Below, piece by piece: positions 7,131-13,425 of a DNA stretch of 15,991 nucleotides (the stretch's first letter is position 1; each line of letters begins with the position of its first letter). Source of the stretch: an uncultured Oscillospiraceae bacterium (lineage in GTDB: Bacteria > Bacillota > Clostridia > Oscillospirales > Acutalibacteraceae). The stretch lies in NCBI GenBank assembly GCA_900540295.1, contig UQFM01000043.1, positions 1-15,991 of the forward strand, in the 5' to 3' direction. The position numbers and the translations under genes are program-made. The notes beneath the pieces are model-generated. The model did not search any database, was not told where the DNA came from, and worked only from the letters and a program-made list of their open reading frames with translations.

Positions 7131-7171
7131 GATTGCAGAAAAAAGTGTGCGTTTAAAGGAGCAGATGCAGT

Positions 7172-7606
7172 ATGGAGCAGTCTGTACAAAAAGAAGTTGC
7201 CGATATGCTGACGGAATTGATTTTTCGTTTTTACAGCGCGTGTCAGCGGCATCCGACCACCGTGCAGGGACCGAAAATTCACTCGCACGGATTTCATGTG
7301 CTGTATTTGCTGGAGCGTTCGCACGAAAAAAAGCTGTCCATGAGTTTTTTGCTGATTGAATTGCAAATGACCAAACAGCAAATGTCCAAAATTATTAACG
7401 AATTGGAAGATTTTGCATTTATTGAGCGTGTACGTGCGGGCGATGACCGCCGCAATGTTTTTGTACGTCTGACGGAAAAGGGCAGTGCGTATTTCCGAAG
7501 TAATGCGCAGGCGGTTTCCGCCGCGATTGAAGCCGCACTTCAAAAGCAATCCGCCGAGCGCACAGATACTGTGCGGGATTTGCTGTACCGACTGATGCAG
7601 GATTAA
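7172..7606 (+). CDS. MarR-family winged-helix transcriptional regulator
   Basis: A 144-residue MarR-type DNA-binding protein, expected to act as a homodimer in the cytoplasm. The winged helix is visible: a recognition region LLIELQMTKQQMSKIINELEDFAFIERV (residues about 61-87) followed by the wing signature DDRRNVFVRLTEKG (91-104). Helices at both ends would form the dimer interface. The only cysteine is Cys24 in the N-terminal helix; this roughly recalls the single sensing cysteine of OhrR-type peroxide sensors, but the similarity is positional only. AAAGGAG ends ten bases before the ATG. It lies divergent from citrate synthase and 59 bases upstream of a thioredoxin-reductase-like gene with no terminator between, so it may regulate itself, gltA, trxB or all three. 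Ligand and target are unknown. Confidence 0.88.
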   Translation: MEQSVQKEVADMLTELIFRFYSACQRHPTTVQGPKIHSHGFHVLYLLERSHEKKLSMSFLLIELQMTKQQMSKIINELEDFAFIERVRAGDDRRNVFVRLTEKGSAYFRSNAQAVSAAIEAALQKQSAERTDTVRDLLYRLMQD

Positions 7607-7644
7607 AATATATTTTTGTATTTTCCTGTGTCTGCGGCGAATCC

Positions 7645-7663
7645 TATCACCGAAAGGGTGATA
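7645..7663 (+). promoter_or_regulatory. Hairpin overlapping the trxB ribosome binding site
   Basis: TATCACC (7645-7651) and GGTGATA (7657-7663) form a perfect 7-bp stem with the loop GAAAG. The 3' arm plus loop carries the only Shine-Dalgarno-like stretch (AAAGGGTGA) before the GTG at 7666, so folding would hide it. It could be a translational control element, or an operator palindrome in DNA. Confidence 0.5.
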
Positions 7664-7665
7664 CG

Positions 7666-8574
7666 GTGGTTTGGGATATTTTGGTTATCGGCGGCGGTAT
7701 TGCGGGGTTGACAGCGGCGGTTTATGCGGCGCGCGCGGGAAAACGTGTTTTGGTTTTGGAGCAGTCGGTTTTCGGCGGGCAGATTGCAAATACCCCGCGT
7801 GTAGAGAATTATCCCGGGTACGAAAGCGTCAGTGGTGCGGCGTTTTCGGAAGCACTGCAAAAGCAGGCTGTACATTTGCAAGCGGAACTGCGTCGGGAAA
7901 AGGTACGTGCTGTGAAAAATACAGGTGCAGTCAAGCAGGTCTGTACCGACAAAGCGCAGTATGATTGCCGTGCTTTGATTTTAGCCGTCGGTGTTCGGCA
8001 CCGGCATTTGGGTCTTGAAACGGAAGAAAAATACACAGGGCGGGGTGTTTCTTACTGCGCTTTGTGCGACGGCGCGTTTTTTAAAAACAGGAAAACGGCA
8101 GTGGTCGGCGGCGGAAATACCGCCGTACAGAATGCACTGTATTTGGCGGATACGGCGGCAGAGGTTTATTTGATTCACCGCCGCGATTCGTTTCGGGCAC
8201 AGCAGACCCTAGTGGACCGATTGGCTGAAAAGGCGAATGTAAAATTGTATTTGAATAAAACCGTGACTGAGCTTTCGGGTGCGCCTGTTTTACAGACGGT
8301 GACGCTTAAAAATACGCAAAACGGTGCAGTCGAATTGCTGGATACGGACGGACTGTTTGTATCTGTCGGGCAGATACCTGAAAACGGTATTTTTACCGAT
8401 ATAGCGGATTTAGATGCGGACGGCTTTCTCAAAGCAGGCGAGGATTGTCGCACAAAAACTGCGGGTGTGTTCGCGGCAGGGGATTGCCGTGCGAAATCGG
8501 TTCGGCAGTTAACCACCGCCGCATCGGACGGCAGTGTCGCCGCCATTGCCGCATGCGCGTATTTGGCGATGTAG
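7666..8574 (+). CDS. trxB: Thioredoxin reductase-like FAD/NAD(P)H disulfide reductase
   Basis: A 302-residue pyridine-nucleotide disulfide oxidoreductase of the low-molecular-weight thioredoxin reductase type (usual length 300-320). Motifs in order: FAD-binding IGGGIAGLTAAVYAARAG (8-25), redox-active Cys131-Ala-Leu-Cys134-Asp, the second dinucleotide fold VVGGGNTAVQNALYL (147-160), HRRDSFRA (171-178), which in thioredoxin reductases reads the NADPH phosphate, and the C-terminal FAD motif FAAGDC..RQLTTAASDG (269-289). It would pass electrons from NADPH through FAD to thioredoxin or a glutaredoxin-like protein. No thioredoxin gene is adjacent, so the partner is unknown. The start is a GTG, chosen because the FAD fold begins immediately after it; the upstream ribosome binding site lies within a hairpin. 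It is probably co-transcribed with marR. Confidence 0.92.
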   Translation: MVWDILVIGGGIAGLTAAVYAARAGKRVLVLEQSVFGGQIANTPRVENYPGYESVSGAAFSEALQKQAVHLQAELRREKVRAVKNTGAVKQVCTDKAQYDCRALILAVGVRHRHLGLETEEKYTGRGVSYCALCDGAFFKNRKTAVVGGGNTAVQNALYLADTAAEVYLIHRRDSFRAQQTLVDRLAEKANVKLYLNKTVTELSGAPVLQTVTLKNTQNGAVELLDTDGLFVSVGQIPENGIFTDIADLDADGFLKAGEDCRTKTAGVFAAGDCRAKSVRQLTTAASDGSVAAIAACAYLAM

Positions 8575-8585
8575 ACTTGTACCGT

Positions 8586-8610
8586 GTAGGGGCGATTCAC
8601 GAATCGCCCG
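8586..8610 (+). repeat. GTAGGGGCG palindromic repeat, copy 1
   Basis: The unit starts GTAGGGGCGATTC and ends GAATCGCCCG, with 9-bp arms 8590-8598 and 8601-8609. It begins 12 bases after the trxB stop codon. The shared GTAGGG lead and self-complementary core match the neighbouring copies and a type of intergenic palindrome I recall from Oscillospiraceae genomes. Confidence 0.75.
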
Positions 8611-8646
8611 AAAAAATCCGCACAAATTGATGGTGGCGCACAAACC

Positions 8647-8670
8647 GTAGGGGCGTGCAGTGCACGCCCG
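8647..8670 (+). repeat. GTAGGGGCG palindromic repeat, copy 2
   Basis: It starts GTAGGGGCGTGCA and ends TGCACGCCCG, with 9-bp arms 8651-8659 and 8661-8669 around a single base. It has the same GTAGGGGCG head and CGCCCG tail as copy 1, but the inner bases differ in both arms together, i.e. compensated changes. A further short inverted repeat, CGCGAA (8669-8674) with TTCGCG (8687-8692), follows on. Confidence 0.75.
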
Positions 8671-8691
8671 CGAAATCTGATGAAACTTCGC

Positions 8692-8718
8692 GGAACGCGT
8701 CATCGGTTGTTCCCTACG
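8692..8718 (-). repeat. GTAGGG palindromic repeat, copy 3 (inverted, diverged)
   Basis: Read on the - strand this begins CGTAGGGAAC and ends GCGTTCC, so it carries the same GTAGGG head in opposite orientation; GGAAC (8692-8696) and GTTCC (8709-8713) are the arms. Its inner part pairs poorly. A small hairpin follows directly. Confidence 0.5.
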
Positions 8719-8719
8719 C

Positions 8720-8734
8720 GTGCATCAAATGCAC
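8720..8734. repeat. Short palindrome at end of repeat cluster
   Basis: GTGCAT (8720-8725) and ATGCAC (8729-8734) flank the loop CAA. It abuts inverted copy 3 and may be a remnant of another unit of the same family. Within 8575-8860 I see only these repeats and the terminator, and no gene. Confidence 0.45.
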
Positions 8735-8789
8735 ATTGCGCTGTGGAACGGACAGTCACAAAGGCTGCAGAATGATGAATTTTCTATCA

Positions 8790-8835
8790 AAAGCCCCCTC
8801 ACGGGCATCCGTTGGAACGTCCGTGAGGGGGCTTT
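8790..8835. terminator. Bidirectional terminator between convergent trxB and fhs
   Basis: A perfect 15-bp stem, AAAGCCCCCTCACGG (8790-8804) with CCGTGAGGGGGCTTT (8821-8835), and a 16-base loop. It lies between genes that converge, 25 bases from the fhs stop. The flanking A and T runs are short on each side but suit termination in both directions, for fhs (- strand) and for marR-trxB (+ strand). Confidence 0.8.
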
Positions 8836-8860
8836 AAAAATTACGCAATCGAAAAGGTGT

Positions 8861-10531
8861 TTAAAATAGTCCCGAAATATTGCCGTCGGCATCCACGTCG
8901 ATTTTTGAGGCGGCGGGGACTTTCGGCAGCCCCGGCATCGTCATAATATCGCCTGTCAGGGCAACAACGAAGCCTGCGCCTGCGGACAGGCGCACATCAC
9001 GCACCGTCAGTGTAAAGCCTTCGGGCTTGCCGAGCAGTGCGGGGTTATCCGAAAGGGAGTACTGCGTTTTTGCAACGCACACAGGCAGTTTATCTTTGCC
9101 GAGCGCTTCAATTTCCGCAAGGGATTTCTTGGCGGCGGCGGTAAAGGTGACGCCGTCCGCACGGTAAATCTCTTTCGCGATGATTTCCAGCTTTTCAGGG
9201 ATAGTCAGGTCGGTATCGTACAGCGGACGGTAATTTGAGGGCTTTTCCGCAATGGTTTTGCAAACCTTTTGCGCCAAATCGGTGCCGCCCGCACCGCCTT
9301 TTACAAATACCTCGGTTAAGGAAACTTCTACACCCATCTTTGCGCAGAATTCTTCAATCACCGCAATTTCCGCTTCTGTGTCCGTGCCGAAGCGGTTGAT
9401 TGCCACCACCGCGGGCACGCCGTATTTCTGCATATTTTCAATGTGTGTTTGCAGGTTGACAATGCCCTTTTTCAGCGCCGCCACATTCTCTGTGCCGAGT
9501 TCGGCTTTCGGTACGCCGCCGTTGTATTTGAGTGCGCGGATGGTGGCGACCAATACGATACAGTCGGGCTTGAATCCTGCAAAACGACACTTAATATCCA
9601 AGAATTTCTCCGCGCCGAGGTCTGCGCCGAAGCCCGCCTCCGTAATACAGTAATCGGCAAGCTTTAAACCTAATTTTGTTGCCGTTACGGAGTTACAGCC
9701 GTGCGCAATATTCGCAAACGGTCCGCCGTGCATAAGCGCGGGTGTATTTTCAAGCGTCTGCACAAGATTCGGCTTGATAGCGTCCTTCAAAAGTGCCGCC
9801 ATCGCACCGACACAGTCAAGGTCGCGTGCAAATACAGGCTTGCCGTCATAGGTATATGCCACCAAAATATCGCCGAGCCGTTTTTTCAAATCGTCTAAAT
9901 CCGAGGCAAGGCACAAAATCGCCATCACCTCGCTTGCAACGGTAATCATAAATCCGTCCTCGCGCGGCACGCCGTTTATCTTACCGCCCAAGCCTACAAC
10001 GACATTGCGCAGTGCGCGGTCATTCATGTCGAGACAGCGTTTAAACAGGATACGGCGCGGGTCGATGGCAAGCACGTTGCCCTGCTGCATATGGTTGTCG
10101 AGTACTGCGCACAGCAGATTGTTTGCGGCTGTGAGCGCATGCATATCGCCCGTGAAATGCAGGTTGATGTCCTCCATCGGCACGACCTGTGCATATCCGC
10201 CGCCTGCCGCGCCGCCCTTGACGCCGAATACAGGTCCCATGGAAGGCTCGCGCAGTGCAATCACAGCGTTTTTGCCGATTTTCTGCATTGCCTCGCCCAA
10301 CCCGACTGTTACGGTGGTTTTGCCCTCACCCGCGGGGGTAGGGTTAATGGCGGTCACCAAAATCAGCTTGCCGTCGGGGCGGTCTTTGTACTTTTCGCAA
10401 AGCGAAAGCGGGAGCTTTGCCTTGTATTTGCCATAGAGCTCTAAATCCTCCGCATCTATGGAAAGTCCGTCGGCAACTTCACTTATGGGCAGCATGTTTG
10501 CCGCCTGTGCGATTTCAATGTCTGTCAGCAT
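8861..10531 (-). CDS. fhs: Formate--tetrahydrofolate ligase
   Basis: A 556-residue, full-length formyl-THF synthetase (EC 6.3.4.3), which joins formate to tetrahydrofolate using ATP to give 10-formyl-THF for purine synthesis, initiator formyl-methionine and, in acetogens, the methyl branch of the Wood-Ljungdahl pathway. The P-loop is TPAGEGKTT (65-73), followed by EPSMGPVFGVKGGAAGGGYAQ and EDINLHFTGDMHA, which are hallmarks of the family. ATG 10531 is supported by AGGAGG (10540-10545), eight bases upstream, inside the end of the response-regulator gene; the two reading frames overlap by 17 bases. There is no promoter gap, so fhs appears to be the last gene of an operon with a two-component system, an unusual setting. 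No other Wood-Ljungdahl genes lie in the window, so an acetogenic role is not implied. Confidence 0.97.
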   Translation of the reverse strand: MLTDIEIAQAANMLPISEVADGLSIDAEDLELYGKYKAKLPLSLCEKYKDRPDGKLILVTAINPTPAGEGKTTVTVGLGEAMQKIGKNAVIALREPSMGPVFGVKGGAAGGGYAQVVPMEDINLHFTGDMHALTAANNLLCAVLDNHMQQGNVLAIDPRRILFKRCLDMNDRALRNVVVGLGGKINGVPREDGFMITVASEVMAILCLASDLDDLKKRLGDILVAYTYDGKPVFARDLDCVGAMAALLKDAIKPNLVQTLENTPALMHGGPFANIAHGCNSVTATKLGLKLADYCITEAGFGADLGAEKFLDIKCRFAGFKPDCIVLVATIRALKYNGGVPKAELGTENVAALKKGIVNLQTHIENMQKYGVPAVVAINRFGTDTEAEIAVIEEFCAKMGVEVSLTEVFVKGGAGGTDLAQKVCKTIAEKPSNYRPLYDTDLTIPEKLEIIAKEIYRADGVTFTAAAKKSLAEIEALGKDKLPVCVAKTQYSLSDNPALLGKPEGFTLTVRDVRLSAGAGFVVALTGDIMTMPGLPKVPAASKIDVDADGNISGLF

Positions 10532-11330
10532 GACCGATTCCTCCTATGATTGCATCTATATGATTTTTTGTGCTTTGCGCCCAAGCGTAGCCGTGCATGT
10601 ATTCCCCCGAATAGCTTTCCAGCGCCGCAGGTTCTTTTTGCAGAAGCGCATATAAATCGCAGGAAAACTTTTCGGTATCCACACTTCTTTGATTGCGGAC
10701 GTCTACGAGAATATCGGAAATACCTGCATCCGCAAGCGAGACGCGCAGGCTTTTTAACACCTTTCTGAACAGGGACTGTACACTTTCATCATATTCACGG
10801 TCCGGCCAAAGCATGGAAATGGCGTTTTCCGTACTGACGGAACCGCCGCGGCGGTCCACAAGCAGTGCCAGCAGTTCTTTGGCTTTGCCGCCTGAAAAAT
10901 ATACAGGCTTATTTTGCACAAATACATCGAAATATCCAAAGGTCTGTATGTGGATTTTGGTATCGGTCAGATGCATATTTTCGGCGGCCTTCATAAGCTC
11001 TCCGTGAATCATTTCCTCTGAAAAGGGCTTCAGTACATAACCGATTGCGTTGACGCCGAATGCGTCGTAAGCATATTCCTTAAAGCCCGTCACGAATACA
11101 ATACGGATATCTTTGTCGATTTGATTCAGTTGTTTTGCAAGTTCAAGACCTGTCATAACAGGCATTTCAATATCCAAAAACGCAAGGTCGACTTTATTGG
11201 CGGCGGCGTGTGCGAATGCATCAACGGGATTTGAAAAAGCATGAAACTGCGAAGTCCACGGAAAGCTTTCGCAAATGTCCTGCAAATCCGCCAAGGCAAG
11301 CTGTTCATCGTCTACGGCAATAATATTCAT
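10515..11330 (-). CDS. Response regulator, receiver plus winged-helix/BTAD-like output
   Basis: A 271-residue response regulator. The receiver domain (1-120) has the acidic pair Asp7/Asp8, phosphoacceptor Asp53 in FLDIEMP, Thr81 and Lys101 (LKP). After it, residues about 125-215 resemble a winged-helix (Trans_reg_C/SARP-like) DNA-binding domain: FGYFDVFVQNKPVYFSGGKAKELLALL with RKVLKSLR as part of the recognition region. The tail (about 216-255, with LESYSGEYMHGYAWA) resembles the short BTAD segment of clostridial SARP-type regulators. It is not a LytTR or AraC output domain. The start overlaps the kinase stop codon by ATGA (11327-11330); AAGGAG lies 14 bases upstream, so coupling to the kinase is probably important. 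The final 17 bases overlap fhs. Phosphorylation by the adjacent kinase is inferred; targets are unknown. Confidence 0.9.
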   Translation of the reverse strand: MNIIAVDDEQLALADLQDICESFPWTSQFHAFSNPVDAFAHAAANKVDLAFLDIEMPVMTGLELAKQLNQIDKDIRIVFVTGFKEYAYDAFGVNAIGYVLKPFSEEMIHGELMKAAENMHLTDTKIHIQTFGYFDVFVQNKPVYFSGGKAKELLALLVDRRGGSVSTENAISMLWPDREYDESVQSLFRKVLKSLRVSLADAGISDILVDVRNQRSVDTEKFSCDLYALLQKEPAALESYSGEYMHGYAWAQSTKNHIDAIIGGIGHADRH

Positions 11331-13255
11331 GATATGGTTTTAATCTCCTTCTCAAAATCTTTCGGAATGCGGACGGTCACTGCGGTGCCGACGTCAGGCG
11401 TGCTTTGCACATCCACCTCGGCATGCAGCATGGTCGCGAAACGGTATTGGATATTCGGCAGCCCCACATGGGAACGTCCGTCTTTTTTTAAAATGTCTGT
11501 CGGGTCAAATCCGATACCGTTATCTTTCACACAGACGATATAGTTTTTATCGTCCTCGCAGGTATGAATCTGAACCGTACCGCCCTCGGGACGCTTGGTA
11601 ACACCGTGCTTTATGGCGTTTTCGACAAGCGGCTGTATACTTAAGGTCGGAACGCTGAAATCGTCGGTTTTAATATCGTATTCGATATGCAGTTTATCCG
11701 AAAAACGGAGCAATTCGATTTTGCAGTAGTGGCGGATGTGGTCAAGCTCCGTGCGGAACGGAATCGGTTCCGTGTGGGAAAGGCTGTCCATATTCCCGCG
11801 CAGATAATAAGAAAAGTCAATCACGGCTTCCTCGGCGGCTTTCGGATTGCGCCGAATCAAAGATTTAATGGTGTTGAGCGCGTTATACAGAAAATGCGGC
11901 TGAATTTGTGAAATCATAACCGCCATATTGGCTTTTTCCAATTCGCGCTCCAATCGGCTTGTCTGCTGTGCGCGCTGATACAGCAAAACGGCATTGCGCG
12001 CATGCATGATGGTGACGAACAGTGCGAACAGCGCGAGAGACAGCGGCATAAAGGCGGAGGAGCGAATAGACATTACGCCGCCTGTATACAAAATGTTGAT
12101 ATCTATACCGCACAGCAGGAACAGATATGCACCGCACAGAATTCCGGCGCTTTTTTTCCCGGCGGCAAGCCCGCCGCAAAGCTTGCGGATAATGTAAACG
12201 TCCGCGACAGAGGAAAACAACTGTAATATCCAATAATACGAATTGTTAAAAATAATTTGCGGGAACAGGTATGCGGCGGCAACAATGACTGCAAAGAAAC
12301 TGCCCATACACGCCACGGTGCGTTTCGGTACATACAGATTTAGTTCATCGCGGTAATACATCAGCGCGGTAAGCTTCATAATAAACGGACTTGCAAAGGT
12401 CAGTATGTGCATCTTTTCATAGCTCATGGAAAAGACCCAGGATTGTGAAACGCTGTAACCTTCTGTGGAAAACAGCATGCGCAGGGAAATCAGAGCGAAC
12501 AAAATGGGCAGCCACGGAGAGAAGATGCGAATCGGTGTAATGAACTTTATAATAAACAGAATTACGGCCGCATACAAAATAATGCCGATTAGCGAATAGC
12601 GCAGTGCCAGCATACCGTTCACATAAGCGTTTTCATGTGCGTAATCCGCTATCATAGGCGACAGATACAGACCGGAAAAAGTGTTTGCCGAGACCTCAAT
12701 CACGATTTCGTGCAGTGTTTCATCTAAAAGAATCGGTTCTTTTATAGAGGAGGTACTGGATTTTGTTTCACCCTGTATTTTAGAGGTGGTTCCGCTTTCT
12801 GTGACCAGTTTTCCGTCCGCGTATATGCGGTAAGCGCAGGCGAGATTCGGTATGTAAATCATGACGGCGCTGTCGGTATGCAGTCCCTCTACATAACAGC
12901 GGTAAGACGCATACCCGCCGTTTTCATACGGCGGATGTGTTATGAGATTGTCTGTCCGTGAACCGGGGATTTCTGTCTGTGCGGTGGGTACGGCATTCTC
13001 CGGCTTGTCGCTGATAATCCACTGACGGTAGAAAAACTGCCAATGCCCCTCTAAATAATAACGGTGCACCTTTTCAAACGGGCGCGCTTCACTGCAATCA
13101 AATACGGCGTTCGGCGTGCTTTTTACATTGTCGTGTCGGACGGAATATTCACCGAACCCATAGATGAAAAGCAGTATGCCGGTTGTCATAAAAACAAAAA
13201 GGAGAAAATACGCATAGGTTTTTTGCTTTCGTGTGGCATGGTTTTGTTTGCACAT
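11327..13255 (-). CDS. Membrane sensor histidine kinase, 7TM-DISM/LytS-like
   Basis: A 642-residue membrane sensor kinase. There is one N-terminal membrane helix (about 14-35), an extracytoplasmic sensor (about 38-205) with YYLEGHWQFFY, which recalls the beta-sandwich, galactose-binding-like sensor domains of 7TMR-DISM proteins, then about seven membrane helices (about 215-420). A short coiled coil (about 428-445) precedes the His_kinase domain ISQIQPHFLYNALNTI with phosphoacceptor His454. The ATPase domain has LVENAIKHG (N box), VKDNGIGF (G1) and SHVGLPNIQYRF (G2). I choose ATG 13255, with GGAGG at 13261-13265 five bases upstream, and not the in-frame codon 22 codons earlier, which lies within the promoter. 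It is followed by its response regulator with a four-base overlap. The ligand is unknown; sugars or peptides would suit the fold. Confidence 0.9.
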   Translation of the reverse strand: MCKQNHATRKQKTYAYFLLFVFMTTGILLFIYGFGEYSVRHDNVKSTPNAVFDCSEARPFEKVHRYYLEGHWQFFYRQWIISDKPENAVPTAQTEIPGSRTDNLITHPPYENGGYASYRCYVEGLHTDSAVMIYIPNLACAYRIYADGKLVTESGTTSKIQGETKSSTSSIKEPILLDETLHEIVIEVSANTFSGLYLSPMIADYAHENAYVNGMLALRYSLIGIILYAAVILFIIKFITPIRIFSPWLPILFALISLRMLFSTEGYSVSQSWVFSMSYEKMHILTFASPFIMKLTALMYYRDELNLYVPKRTVACMGSFFAVIVAAAYLFPQIIFNNSYYWILQLFSSVADVYIIRKLCGGLAAGKKSAGILCGAYLFLLCGIDINILYTGGVMSIRSSAFMPLSLALFALFVTIMHARNAVLLYQRAQQTSRLERELEKANMAVMISQIQPHFLYNALNTIKSLIRRNPKAAEEAVIDFSYYLRGNMDSLSHTEPIPFRTELDHIRHYCKIELLRFSDKLHIEYDIKTDDFSVPTLSIQPLVENAIKHGVTKRPEGGTVQIHTCEDDKNYIVCVKDNGIGFDPTDILKKDGRSHVGLPNIQYRFATMLHAEVDVQSTPDVGTAVTVRIPKDFEKEIKTIS

Positions 13256-13292
13256 GCTGTCCTCCGTGCACAAGACATACTTTAACTCTAAG

Positions 13293-13321
13293 ATTATAGC
13301 TGAAAAACGCGCATAAAACAA
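13293..13321 (-). promoter_or_regulatory. Predicted promoter of kinase-regulator-fhs operon
   Basis: On the - strand a perfect TATAAT (13293-13298) lies 17 bases from a weak -35, TTGTTT (13316-13321). The weak -35 would suit activation or repression; the inverted repeat at 13302-13330 covers the -35 and the spacer. Confidence 0.6.
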
Positions 13322-13330
13322 GCGTTTTTC
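13302..13330. repeat. 9-bp inverted repeat in divergent promoter region (possible operator)
   Basis: GAAAAACGC (13302-13310) and GCGTTTTTC (13322-13330) are perfect inverted repeats with an 11-base spacer. The centre-to-centre distance of 20 bases, about two helical turns, is suited to a dimeric DNA-binding protein. It covers the kinase operon -35 and lies 13 bases upstream of the alaS -35. No upstream gene needs a terminator here. Confidence 0.6.
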
Positions 13331-13342
13331 GGAGATTTTGAG

Positions 13343-13371
13343 TTGACAAGGGAATTTCTGAATTGTATAAT
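13343..13371 (+). promoter_or_regulatory. Consensus sigma-A promoter of alaS
   Basis: TTGACA (13343-13348) and TATAAT (13366-13371) match the consensus exactly with a 17-base spacer. The expected leader is under 50 bases, too short for a T-box. Confidence 0.9.
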
Positions 13372-13425
13372 TTCTTTATTATAAAGGAAAGTATGGCAAT
13401 TTCTGTTTTTAAGGAGCAAAAACAC

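Noticed and set aside
8586..8734. CRISPR-like array
   Set aside because: The units are self-complementary, irregularly spaced, in mixed orientation, and differ in their cores; there are no regular spacers or cas genes.
8445..8837. Short open frames across the trxB end and the repeat cluster
   Set aside because: They are built from the palindromic repeats and terminator stem, with no ribosome binding site or family match.
13372..13400. Imperfect hairpin TTTCTTTA/TAAAGGAAA in the alaS leader
   Set aside because: AT-only and imperfect, at the expected transcription start; too weak to call an attenuator.
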